Source: Platerodrilus igneus
Taxonomy: Eukaryota > Arthropoda > Insecta > Coleoptera > Lycidae
Assembly (NCBI GenBank): GCA_036346225.1
Contig: JARFIW010001185.1
Location: 248,001-312,000 of the forward strand
Reading direction: 5' to 3'
Length of the DNA stretch: 64,000 bases
Shown here: in pieces, positions 23,918 to 34,790 of the stretch
Layout of the letters: each line of letters begins with the position of its first letter
Position numbering within the stretch: position 1 is the stretch's first letter
The notes under the pieces: generated by a model
The model's database searches: none
What the model was told of the DNA's origin: nothing
Seen by the model: only the letters and a program-made list of their open reading frames with translations
Position numbers and translations under genes: made by a program

Positions 23918-25697
23918 CTCAGTGACATGGAAATTGCAACAACAATAAGGGTTGGAAATTTTTAGACAAAACTCGAAAAATATGTTTAACTACTCAAAGT
24001 CAATAATTGAATAAAATTTCCAAAAAGAAACTAAAATATTGATACAATTTTTATTAATTATGTGTTGTCCCACCCCCTATTTGTTACACACTCCTTTCAC
24101 CCTTCGTGGCATCGATATCCTGTTGGGCTATTATGTCCCAAGCAACATGCACTTTGATACGTTCATTTTCGTAAAAAATTGAGTAGTTTATATACAATAA
24201 TTTTTAACTCAAATCTCTTTCGCGTGTTTAAAATTGTATTTCAATAAATAATAAATATCTTCTATATGTTACTTGATAAATCTTTCTGCTCATTAAAAAT
24301 AAATATCTTTTCTAAGAATTTCTTAACGTGGAATTTACGCCATAATTAGATAGGCGTCTTTCCAAGTATTCACTAATTAAATTCTGGTGTTTTCCCTTTT
24401 TAAAGATTTCGGCGAAATTGTTTCAATAAATTAGGGTTTTCCTGTTTTATTTCCTTGAGCTTTGGTGCTTTAACTAAACAAATGTAATATTAATTTTTCT
24501 GTTCGACTAGCAATCAGAAAACATCTGTCCTCTTTTGCTTCATTTCGTTTTCTTTATGCGAATTGCTGGCACGCATTATAGCGTGCTTCCTGCGGGGGAC
24601 ACGTTAATCTTTAGAGCTGTCGTTTCTTCCGGTAATGGAAGGTCAAATGCGTTCTGCCTAGGCGTAGGCCTACCCACTCGCTGACGTGGACCAGCGACAG
24701 CCTCCACCCCGATGTCAGTAACTCGAGGGCGAGTTCTTTTTTTTTCTTTGTATCCGCTTCTCACTTCGGAACCAGAACGCCTGTGATTGTACCGTTCAAC
24801 TATGGCATTGCTAAATTTAATTTTTACATACGAAAATTATTGAACTATTTTGGGTATTTCCTTCTCTGTTTGTACTGCTTCACTATTTGGTTATAAATTA
24901 CTAAAACTATACTAATTATTACTGTAAAAACTACTTAAAGACTTGCGGGTACATTTGAAAATGTGGCCATTATGTATGTACATATAGTTTAAGTTTATAT
25001 TTACGATGATCTAGAGCTGTGGTTTTTGGGGTTGCGTTTGTTTCTCTATTTTTCTAGTTACTGTCAGGGGGTAGTTGCCTAAAAACTACAGCTCGCCATT
25101 TTAATGAATAATTTTTTTTACTGTGTTGTGTACATATTTTGTGTAATTATAAGTTCTTTCTTTTCCTTTATATGTTTTGTTCTGAGTTTGAATGAGTGCG
25201 TGGTTATATATATTTTTTCTATTTATTGCAGGTTGCTTTTTTAATTTATCCATAAGTATAAAACCCCGCCCACTCACCGATTGAGCCCGGTCATCCTTTT
25301 TTTCTTTTTCTTGGGTTTTTTTTAAGTTCACGTAGCAGCTTGATGCCGAGCTTCCAGTATACGCTGAGAATTTGCTAACTCCCTCAGTCCTCTACCCATA
25401 ATGTCCTACACATGTTTAATTGGCGAATAATCAGTAGATCTGAGTGGCGATGGTAATCTTCAAATAGGTTGAGAGTAGTCCTCGTTACGTGAGGACGGGC
25501 ATTATCCTGCTGGAAAAGTGTATCTTTCAGCTGTTTGAGATAAGGAGGATATGCCGTTTCACAACTTCATTAATGCAGCATTCGGCGTTCATATTGCCTT
25601 GGTTGAACACCAATCGAGACCTACTTCCATATGTTATACCACTCCATACCGTAACTGCTATGGTTCGGTACACATGCCTTTCAACGGAAAATTTAAC
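23918..25697 (-). mobile_element. Tc1-like transposon, copy B (interrupted and truncated)
   Basis: The left inverted repeat starts CTCAGTGACATGG at 23918 after a TA. Homology to copies A and C runs to 24154, is interrupted by 1183 bp, resumes at 25338 and stops at 25697, where a different repeat begins. The distal half with the HTH and right inverted repeat is lost. The minus strand near 25490-25540 reads through QQDNARPHV in one frame, unlike copies A and C. Confidence 0.82.
24155..25337. mobile_element. Insertion in Tc1 B, possible solo LTR
   Basis: It starts TGATACG and ends GTAGCA, that is TG...CA. It is flanked by ACTT (24151) and GCTT (25338), which fits a 4-bp target duplication with one change; a perfect 3-bp CTT alternative exists. 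Minus-strand frames at 24576-24764 and 25101-25331 are short and not recognised. The segment 24560-24780 is markedly richer in G+C than its surroundings. Element class is not certain. Confidence 0.5.
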
Positions 25698-26262
25698 TGA
25701 GTTCGCGATTTAATAACTACAACTTGCTATTCTTTAAAAACGACACTGAAAAATTGATGCAATTAGTCTGCGTGTCTGTATATCTGTCTGTCTTTGGGAA
25801 ATTTCGAGATATCTGTACATTGGGAAACCAGTAACCAGTAAATAACTCATAGCATATATTTCAATAGATTTATTTCTAGTTTTGAAGTTGGAGCATTTCA
25901 TAAATTTCTCAGTTTATATTTCTTGCAGATAACTGAGTTCGCGATTTAACAACTACTACTTGTTATTCTTTAAAAGCAAAACTGATGCAAGCAGTCTGTC
26001 TGTCTGTCTGTCTTTGGCAAATTTCGAGATATCTGTTGTTATTCTTTAAAAGCGAGAATGAAAAATTGAAGCAATCTGTCTGTCTGTCTTTGACAAATTT
26101 CGGGATATCTGTGCAATTTGTTAAATGTTGGGAAACCAGCTAATCTTTGATTGCGTTGATCAATTATAATTGCTTTCAGAGTTGAGAGTCCCATTCGTGC
26201 TGACTGGGTTCAATCGTTTTTCTGCAGACATCAGCATTAAATTTCTGTGACGTCAGCATGCA
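25698..26262 (+). repeat. Interspersed repeat with tandem units and TCTG tracts (copy 2)
   Basis: The same modules as at 8214-8775: CGATTTAATAACTAC, GATGCAA, (TCTG)n and AGATATCTGT, near 25705, 25940 and 26035, with the TTGATCAATTATAATTGC tail at 26156. It replaces the right half of Tc1 B. Confidence 0.7.
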
Positions 26263-26263
26263 G

Positions 26264-26630
26264 TTTCAAGTCGACTGACCTACCTTGGCTTTAAATTAAC
26301 GCAGTTATTAGTCGACCATTGACCTACATTGGGTTCATAGTCGCATAGACTTTGGGACCAGAGTATCACTCGCTCAGTTGGATGACCTACTTTGGGTCCA
26401 TAGTCGCATCGATTTGGGACCAAAGTATTACACTCTTTTAGTTGAATGACCTACTTTAGGTCTATAATCACGTTGTTCTTAGTCGATTGATCTACATTGG
26501 GTCCATAGTAACATTGACTTTGGGACCAGTTTGACCTAATGGCCTACTTTGGGTCCATAGTCACATTGACTTTGGGACCAGTTTGACCTACTGACCTACT
26601 TTGGGTCGATAGTCGCATAGTTTTACTACT
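26264..26630. repeat. Minisatellite with GACCTACTTTGGGTCC units
   Basis: About six imperfect units of 50-65 bp. Each holds GACCTACWTTGGGTCCATAG and, in most, GACTTTGGGACCAG. The two most 3' units (about 26480-26590) are nearly identical. TGGGTCC and GGGACCA are complementary, so each unit can fold into a hairpin. It ends immediately upstream of TIL unit 2 and is absent from units 1 and 3. Confidence 0.8.
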
Positions 26631-27170
26631 CGTATTGTGCTATGGGTTTTGCTTACATGTGATAATATGAAATTACAAGTTGCCCGAGCTGAAACGTTTG
26701 ATGTTATGCAAAGTTGCTTAAATTTCAGTCTGTGCATACGAACTGGAGATCAAAGATTAATATATCGTTATTAGACGTATATGTAAGTGACCTTTACTTA
26801 GAGGTTATACATATAATTTCGAGTTTGTATCAAGAAAAATACGTATGGTACATCATATTATTCAAGGTAATTAAATGTAGAAAAGAATTGTCTTATTTAA
26901 TGCAACGGCTACCTTATCAAAGTTAAAAAAAATTATATTGAGGAACTGGTATTTATCAGTAAGTTTACTGTAATTGTTGTTCAGCAAAAATTCTTCTTAT
27001 CAGTTCTATTAATATAAAATGCAATATTCGCAAAAATTCAGTTCCCATTACAAGTTGTTACTAAGAGTTTTTATGTAGAAATTACGTTATAGAGTAATCT
27101 TTGCTCATAAAATTTGGTCAGTAACGAGAAAAGTATAGATATCAAGTTCTGATCTAGATTAGGAAACTTA

Positions 27171-27176
27171 TATAAA
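27171..27176 (+). promoter_or_regulatory. TATA box of TIL gene 2
   Basis: TATAAA 69 bp upstream of the ATG, aligned with the TATA boxes of the other two TIL genes. Confidence 0.65.
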
Positions 27177-27244
27177 GGGTGTTCCAAAGAAGAGCAGTGA
27201 ATTTCTTTGTTTCGGTAAGTAAATAACTATTTAATAGGCTTACA

Positions 27245-27567
27245 ATGCGTTTCTTGTTCGTGTTTGTCGCTTTCCTAGTTGCAATTTTCGGTGCAAATGT
27301 TAATGCCAACGGTAAGTACAAAATAGATAATTGTACGTAAATTTATGGTAAACGTATACAATTAATTCATTCCTAATTCTATTTACTTTATTTTAAGATT
27401 GCCCGGAAAACCAAGTATGGACAACTTGTGGACCTCAATGCGAACCGTCTTGCTATAACTACAATAAGCCTGTTCCATGCACCTTAGTTTGTAACCCTCC
27501 TACTTGCATATGTAAAGAAGGTCTCTATAAAAAGGGAAATGACTGTGTTGAACTAAAAGACTGTTAA
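27245..27567 (+). CDS. Secreted TIL-domain serine protease inhibitor 2
   Basis: Exons 27245-27311 and 27398-27567, with donor G|GTAAGT and acceptor TTTTAAG. A 21-residue signal peptide (MRFLFVFVAFLVAIFGANVNA) precedes a ten-cysteine TIL domain; total 78 residues. The bait loop is C-T-L-V-C (P1 Leu, P1' Val), so a chymotrypsin- or elastase-like target is inferred. The signal peptide is nearly identical to that of gene 1 while the mature domain differs at many non-cysteine positions. AATAAA is at 27616. No defects were seen. Confidence 0.9.
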
Positions 27568-27615
27568 ATAGCTCCATATTTACTCCCTTTTTATGTATTA
27601 AATGTATAAAAAAGG

Positions 27616-27621
27616 AATAAA
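27616..27621 (+). terminator. Polyadenylation signal of TIL gene 2
   Basis: AATAAA about 50 bp after the stop, conserved with the paralogues. Confidence 0.6.
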
Positions 27622-27915
27622 AAATAATTTTAAATTTAGTTTTTATTTAACAGGAACTACAAGGTTTTTGAAAATTGTGTAAAAACTAACGTTTATTTAT
27701 TATATTTTTAATTGAAAATTTTCCATTACTCTTATTCGAGAGATATGGTAACTTCTAGATTGGAACGTCGTCCATCCAACAGTTCTTTAAAAGGAACACC
27801 CGTCTGAGATACTACATTGCTTAAAATTTACATACTTGTCTGCGTCAGCTTAAAAACACAAGGGATTGTAGTAAATGTGATTCTTTTATTAGTATTTTGT
27901 CGCTAACTTTTATAG

Positions 27916-29447
27916 AATTAAAAATAACTCTCATAAGGTTACATGTTGGAAATCAAAACTACCAAAGCTACTATCAGCTGCTAAACTCAATATGAAATTG
28001 AAAACATTTTTTTAATTGCTGATTACGCAAATTTGAATATTTTTCTAAAGCAGTGTAACTAATTTAATGCCTGACATTTTGACCTTTTATGTTTTGTGTA
28101 AAAACAATACTTGCGGTTTCTACTTTTTTCGGTTTTATCAATCGAGTAATATACAGATTGTTTTTGATACGAATTCAATTTGTATCTAACATGAGTTGTA
28201 TCTAAAATGAGTTGTTAAATACCTTCGAAAATATTCGAGAAAAATAAAGTAAAAGGCCAACCTATATTTCTATTAAATAATATTCTCGGGTCAAAGTTTA
28301 ATAAAACCACCTTAAAACACGACACAATTTTGAGGTTGTACCTTAGCTTTCAGGATGAGAAGTAAAAATTCCAAAACACCATATAGCCAAATTCGACAAC
28401 GAATGCTGTAGATATGACTTTATCATAAAGTTCATGCTAACAACCTGTTGAGAATTCTGTAATCGGATCTAAACCAAGTATCAATTATACAAAAAATCGC
28501 ATTTGTTAGTAGTTTGCATAGACAAAGCAATCAATACGCGGTTTAACCATGAGAGTATTTCGTGGGTGAGTATATTTTTCGCTTCACAAAAAGACTACAA
28601 AGCTTAGAGGTTGTTTGCAAAATTTGTTTTACTAATTAGCTCCCGTACTACACATTTTTTAAATAAAAGAGTTAATAAAAATCAGGTGAATTAACAAGCA
28701 ATTTTAACCCAGAGTAGGCAACATCAATCGTCGAAATCCATATTTATTAAATTAAAACCATGCACATTTTATTGGATGACAAAATTAGCATTAAATGCGG
28801 GTGTAAAATGCGGTAACAAAACTACGATAGCTAACTAGGAAAGAAAAGTGGACTGTATATAAATTTAAGTAATAATTTACAAACAACATATAATTAACCG
28901 TTTTTAATCAGTTCAAGTGTTTACTAAAAGCACTCACCTGGTTGTTTACAAAGCCGTGCCAATGAAAACACGATGTAACGCCTATTCTGCTTTTTGCGGG
29001 TGAGGCAAAGCACATTTATGTCAATAGCGGTTCTGAAGAAAAGCAGTTCATATAATTAATTTGTTCTACGTAGAACGTATAATACAGCGATGTGGTATGT
29101 TCAAACGAGAAATCGATTCTTTCTTGCTTCGTGGATTTACCAGTCAATACTGTGTTCTTGCACATGCGGAATAACGATTATCACTCGCGGCACTTATTGG
29201 CGCGTGCTTCCAGTAAACCATGCAAATTTTACTAACAAATTTAAATATACCGAGGCGAACGTAAAATAATTAACAAACTCAATTTAACATGAAATTTAGT
29301 TTTATTTATCTACAATATAAACAGAACAGCGGGTAAATTTCAAATCCCATTTTTGGTGTTCGAACGCTAGTTGTGTTTATTTAACTCGGCAAAGATGTTG
29401 ATCAAACAATAAAAGTTTTTTCTTAGTCTCAACAGATCTTTTATATA
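27916..29447. repeat. Duplicated spacer (copy 2), carrying a solo LTR
   Basis: Matches 22945-23917 with scattered differences. The only large difference is the 527-bp insertion at 28802-29328. No gene was recognised. Confidence 0.8.
28802..29328. mobile_element. Solo LTR, 527 bp, with 5-bp target duplication
   Basis: It begins TGTAAAATGC and ends ACAGAACA. It is flanked by perfect GCGGG repeats (28797-28801 and 29329-29333). The paralogous empty site at 23797-23810 reads AAATGCGGGTAAATTTC with a single GCGGG. This is direct evidence of an insertion after duplication. Unlike the other LTRs here it did not target a TA tract and is an unrelated family. A TATATAAAT promoter-like motif is at about 28856. 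Confidence 0.88.
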
Positions 29448-30859
29448 CTCAGTGACATGAAAATTGCAACACCAAGAAGGGTTGGAAGTTTTTAGACAAA
29501 ACTCGAAAAATATGTTTAACTACTCCAAGGCAATAATTGAATAAATTTTCCAAAAAGAAACTACAATATTAATACAATTTTTATTAATTATGCGTTGTCT
29601 CACCCCCCATTTGTTACACACTCCTTCAGCCCTTTGTGGCATCGAATCCAGTAGGTCGTCGATATCCTGTTGGGGTATTATGTGCCAAGCAATATGCACT
29701 TGATGCCGAGCTTCCAGTGTATGCTGAGAATTTGCTAACTCCCTCAGTCCTCTACCCATAATGTCGTACATATGTATAATTGGCGAAATATCAGTAGATC
29801 TGATTGGCGATGGTAATCTTCAAATAGGTTGAAAGTAGTCCTCGTTGCATGAGGACGAGCATTATCATGCTGGAAAGTGGATTTTTGAGCTCTTGGAGAT
29901 AGGAAAGGATATTCGATTTTACAACTTTATTAATGAAGCACTCGGCGTTCATATTGCCTTGGATGAACACCAAACGAGACCTCCTCCATATGTTATACCA
30001 CTCCATACCGCAACTCCCATGATTCGGTGCACATACCTTTCAACGGAAAATTTAACATTGGCCCATTCTCCACGTCTTCGCTCGACTCTCATTGCGGCTA
30101 TCATGCATAACTAAACAGAATTGCGATTCACCACTGTATTCTACCGTATGTCACTCCAGGTTCCAGTGTAGTCGCAAAAGGCACCACTCTAAAGGTTTCT
30201 GTCGGTGTTGAGCCATAAGCGGTTACACAAGATGTGGTCGATAGGATTGCAAACCGAAAGCCCTAATTCGGCGATAAACCATTCGAAGGGTTACAGGACG
30301 ACCATTACTACTTAACCAGTGATCAACAATTGACCTGGTACTGAAGAAAAAGGTCTTTTAGAGCCATTACGTGAAGATAGCGGTTTTCTACCTCATTAGT
30401 TTGTCTTCGGCAACCCGTTCCCTTTTATGACATTCGTGGCCCTCCCTATTTCATAATTGATAACAACGCATAATTGTGGATTGCTTTCAGTTAGTTAAGG
30501 CGATTTGCAATTACCTTGAATGAAAAACACCTTCACGCAACTCAACAATTCGAGCTATGTCGAATTCGCTCGACTGGTGGTAATTTCAACGTTGTCGCAC
30601 TCTAGGCATAATCACGCCTTCAAAACACCAAAGTCAACTAAAATTTAACAGATACAACACAAAATTCAACCAAAACTTGCAAGAAATACACCGGATAATA
30701 ATGTTAAAAGAAATGACCTGTGTCAGATAAACCAATACCATTTGATCTATAACAACGAAATTTTAATCAGTGACTACCTTCGAGTAGTTAAACAAGTCTG
30801 CAAAGTTTGGTTAAAAAATTTCCAACCTTTCTTGGTGTTGTAATTTTCATGTCACTGTG
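29448..30859 (-). mobile_element. Tc1-like DNA transposon, copy C (dead, full length)
   Basis: Inverted repeats start CTCAGTGACATGAAAATTGC at 29448 and end with the complement GCAATTTTCATG-type sequence and CACTGTG at 30859, with TA on both sides. Length is 1412 bp, close to copy A (1404). Minus-strand transposase pieces are frameshifted, for example 30006-29791 with RRSRLVFIQGNMNAE. The same missing base before DNARPH as in copy A is present. Confidence 0.88.
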
Positions 30860-31690
30860 TATATATTAATGACTTAGAACGCTTAATTAAAGTTGGTTTA
30901 ATTTTATACAAACAGGCACAGAGTATTCCTTTTTTATAGCTCCTATTTGCAGTTAACCTATCTTGTAGCCAGTGGTGTTAACTTCCCTATTTACAACCAT
31001 CTTCTTGACGATAATCTACTTGTGAATATATGCGCTTTTTTCCATGATGATAAGAACATACTGATAATAGTGCAGATCTTGATCAAAGTGCACAAACATC
31101 AATTACCTCGAGGATTTCTTTATAATATGTTTAAAGATGGCAAGATGAGCTTGATTATACATGTGGCATTAGATACAACCTTGGAATGAATGTACAGTAG
31201 TCGGATACTAGATAACTAAGTATATAATGGGATTACTAGATAATACAAACTGTTGTTTAAAAACTTCCTGTTGTTGAATACAATTTAAAAGATTTGACGT
31301 CATGCCCTGATCCTGATGTGGTAAAAAAATGCCCATAAACGAAACTATTCCGAAACAGAACAAAAGTAGGGAAATATTATTAGTACGGATTTGATATGCT
31401 ATGTTGACCATGTGAACCAATAAAGATACTTTCTAAATCCATTGTTTATATGTCCTATTCGCTTAAACTGTCAAGAGGTATCGCTGCCCTACTATAGTAA
31501 AACCTAGTAAGTCAATTTTCGACAATGTTGTAGATTGTGATATTTAGAAAAGTATTTCTACGATTTGACACTGATGTGTTATTACGACGTTTTGAACTGG
31601 ATTGTATTTTTATCCACAGATTCTATAAATATACACGAAATTAGCGAAAGAGTCTCCTAATATTGAATTACTAGGTTTTGCATGTACTCA
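30860..31690 (+). repeat. Segmental-duplication flank downstream of Tc1 C
   Basis: Collinear with 1482-2340. It contains the intact exon-like ORF at 30953-31189. After about 31690 the similarity ends. Confidence 0.75.
30953..31189 (+). CDS. Exon-like open segment, possible terminal exon
   Basis: It is preceded by a pyrimidine-rich tract ending TATTTGCAG, a plausible splice acceptor. Seventy-eight codons follow (LTYLVASGVNFPIYNHLLDD, then NICAFFHDDKNILIIVQ, KVHKHQLPRGF, a C-terminal LIIHVALDTTLE) before TGA. The composition, with regular leucine/isoleucine spacing, looks like a helical repeat or helical-bundle protein rather than chance AT-rich DNA, but no family is recognised. The homologous segment at 1575 is frameshifted, so this may be a gene fragment carried by the duplication. 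Confidence 0.4.
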   Translation, partial: LTYLVASGVNFPIYNHLLDDNLLVNICAFFHDDKNILIIVQILIKVHKHQLPRGFLYNMFKDGKMSLIIHVALDTTLE

Positions 31691-32230
31691 AAGTCACTAC
31701 ATATACTAAATCCAAATATTTATAAACTAGTAACCATAATTGCTAGGTATTCATGTCATATTTATATTCACTACGATAGATTAGTCGTACTTTTTCAAAA
31801 TATATTAACAAGGTTAGCTAGTTTTTAAAAAGGAACCCACTGTTGAACAAAGCATAATATAAAATTTGGGTATCTTTACTTACTTTGTTAAGTGTTACTG
31901 TGGTTATAAATGACAACTCTCAATAAGATAGAAAATAGTTATAATATATTTACTGGAACATAAACTTGCAACAGTTTTAACGTTAACACTCATAATTGGT
32001 ATATAAATCAGGTCTGTTGTTGCGAGTTGGTAAGAATTGCCGAAATAACTTTCTACGTTCCTCCTGAAAAGATGGACGTAGCGTATTGAGAATGTTTTCC
32101 TTTTTGGCTGAATTCATTCCTAATGATTTAGAAAATGGCTTCTGTGGGAACTCAGTGCTAAACTTCTTTTTTAGAAAATCAGCTTCATTAAAGGTTTTAT
32201 CTGAAAATGACTGTTTAAAGAAAAGGCTTC
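31691..32230. other. AT-rich DNA without recognised genes
   Basis: No open frame or repeat was recognised between the duplication edge and the pseudogene that follows. Confidence 0.45.
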
Positions 32231-32239
32231 TAGATCCTT

Positions 32240-34330
32240 TTCTAAACTAAACAACTCTAATAGACTCCGTATATGGAATATTGTTATTTACTCGTTTCTT
32301 ACAACCTTCTTCGAATGGGAAGAAGTCAGTAGTATAGAAAACAATACAACGTATCTTTCTTGAGGATTTTTCAACTATCTTAATTAGTTGTTTAAAGTCG
32401 TATATATTTTGATGCTTTTTCATTTCTAAAGCATACACTGAATCGGCAAATATGAAAGAATGCCCTGGCTTAAAATATTTAATAGTTATTATAGCAGCAT
32501 TTACAAAAGTAACAAATGAGGAGTACAGTGTCCAATTTTTGTTCTGGGCGGAGCAGTTGTGTGTCCAGAAAGTGAATTCGGAAATTGAGGAGTCGCTCTT
32601 GTTAATTAAATTATAATAGGCCGCAGCCACATCTACTCCGTCCTGATCTTCCTGTCGCAACTTAGTGCCAAAGTACGTTTACGTTTTCTCTTACTTGAAG
32701 ACAAGCAAATGTTTCAATCATAACGACTAATCTAAAATAAAAAGTAAATATTATACATATAAGCAAGCATGTAAACTTATGTATTGATTTAAGTTCTACA
32801 AACTAGTATGGTTAACCAAAACAAATTAACGTTATTTTACTATCTCTCCTATAGTTTCACACATTTGACCTTTCTGGTCAGTATCAAGAAATATAATTAT
32901 ATTTAAAAGCAAAAATACATATCTAATAACCATTCTATTAAAAATGCATGCGTTTAAGTAGAAAAATTAAGCTAAACTTATCTTGACACAAAAAATGACT
33001 GCTTTGCTGACATTTGGGATGTAATAGAACTTTTTGCATATCCACACTATAAATTATTTAAGAGTCAGTTAATTGATTGTTTGTATCTAATTTATATTCT
33101 TTTCTGGCCTCTGTGTATCTTTTTGTATGTTGTTGCATCAAAGCACAGGAATCATGACAATTTTCAGAGCAATCTTTAATATCTTTATGGCAGTTCTTGT
33201 ACTTTAAACAGACATCACATTCATCTTGTGACGAACGAGTGAAACCAATGTTCTGCTGATAAAAAAATTTCTTATAAAGGTCGTAGGATATGCTACGAGT
33301 TGAATCAAAATCTGTCCACATGTATTTTATAGTTAACTTGGGAAAAAGATAACGTCTATTCGGTGAATGCATTAAATTGTAATGTGATACCACAGGCTTA
33401 AATGAATTTATGTGCATTATAGCCAAACTTTCGGTGACCTCTTTGTTATTGTGGGATATAGCCCTAGCGATCATACCCCTCTCATCTTGTAAGTTTGCAA
33501 GACCATCCTTATTTCCCAATTTAGAATTAAAATGGCATGTAATCATACCGTCTGTTTTTAATCCTATAGTGTGTAAAAACATTAGTTAACAAACTTTTTG
33601 CTTTCCTGTAAATTCTACACCATCATGCTGACTGGCGATTGGTAAAGAATACTCTAAAGAAAATCTACGTGGAATTCTTGCATTTTGGCTGCGAAACTTT
33701 TTTTTTTTGTTCTACATATGCCTCTAAAACAGCCCTCTTCCTGTAAAATTTAAGTTCCAGAATTTGACATATATTGCTTGTCTAGCAACTTCATTTATTT
33801 CAAATGAAACTTATTTCTACATTTGGCGTGCAAGCGGGAAACAGTCTATGCTTATTAGATTTTTTTAGTTTTTCGTTAGAACGTTTTTTGGTTTGAACGG
33901 ATTTAAAAACACCACTGACAATCTGGTGCATCATCTCCTTACAGAAATATCTTGTATCAGATTTTGCTTTGTTGTTTCTTTTTGTACAAATATTTAAATT
34001 ATGTTGTATCTGATTAGCAACACTGGAATCATTTTCCAAATTGAAGACTAATTGTTCATCAACTATATTGTGTATATATTGTATAATTTTTGTGGCCTTT
34101 TTATAGTACATTCTGGAGAATAATCTGGGTCTTTATCGCTGTCATCGAAATCAGAATACTCATAGTTTGCAAAATCGCCATCTTTAACGAACGGCTGTAC
34201 AGAAATCTAAAAATATTTTTAAATAAACTCGTATCACCTAAGCAAATCATAACAGAACCTCACCTCTCCAAACATGATTTCAATACCGCAATATCTTGCG
34301 GATGTTGTTACCATTAGAAAAAAGGGCGTT
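32240..34330 (-). pseudogene. Transposase-like pseudogene with several exons
   Basis: Reading on the minus strand: an acidic segment SDFDDSDKDPDYSPE (about 34180-34115, preceded by a CTGTACAG acceptor-like site), a frame change into the 34111-33800 segment, a middle segment at 33582-33058 with a Cys/His cluster (DECDVCLKYKNCH ... CSENCHDSC), and a C-terminal segment at 32660-32247 with HNCSAQNKNW and GHSFIFADSV. These motifs resemble an RNase H-like, transposase-derived family widespread in invertebrates (DUF7869-like; assignment from memory). The position before NCSAQNKN, where I recall Asp, is His here. Frameshifts and stops mark it as dead, though introns would explain some gaps. Confidence 0.5.
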
Positions 34331-34790
34331 TTCTACATCATCATCTTCTACATTCAATTGTAGAAGAGAATAGCTTCTAAACACAATTTAAATTAAACTT
34401 GTCACACAAAGCAGTTGTATTAGAATCCCATTATAAAATTTAATCTACGTGGTGTTTTAAATGTAGGAATCGCTACACCTTCAAATAAAACCCAGCATCT
34501 TGGATAAACAAAATATGGAACCATAAGTTTGTATACGTGCGAAATTAATAGGAAAATTTGATAAATTTCTGCACAAAATTAGAATTACGTGATGCTAAAA
34601 TGCACAAAGTATTAATTGCCAACGAAATTTAGATTACGAAGCTTATTGTCTACGTGATTTTTAAAGCGTTTTAACGATGCATATATTACCTAACTCCGAG
34701 TAAAATCCAACCGGCTGAATGATAAGCGCAGTGTAACGCCTCTTCAGTGATAAAATAATAAGTTAGAGAGCGGTCAACCAATAACAGCAC
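34331..34790. other. AT-rich DNA without recognised genes
   Basis: No clear content was seen. The left part may include a first exon of the pseudogene on the minus strand (LQLNVEDDDVENALF, about 34370-34320), followed by GTGAGG. Confidence 0.35.

Larger units (their letters stand above)
26634..27916 (+). repeat. TIL segmental-duplication unit 2
   Basis: Collinear with about 14270-15495, starting GTATTGTGCTATGGGTTTTG. It joins directly to the duplicated spacer at 27916. Confidence 0.82.

Noticed and set aside
26264..26630. CRISPR-like array
   Set aside because: The units are imperfect, vary in length and lack regular spacers; this is a eukaryotic minisatellite.
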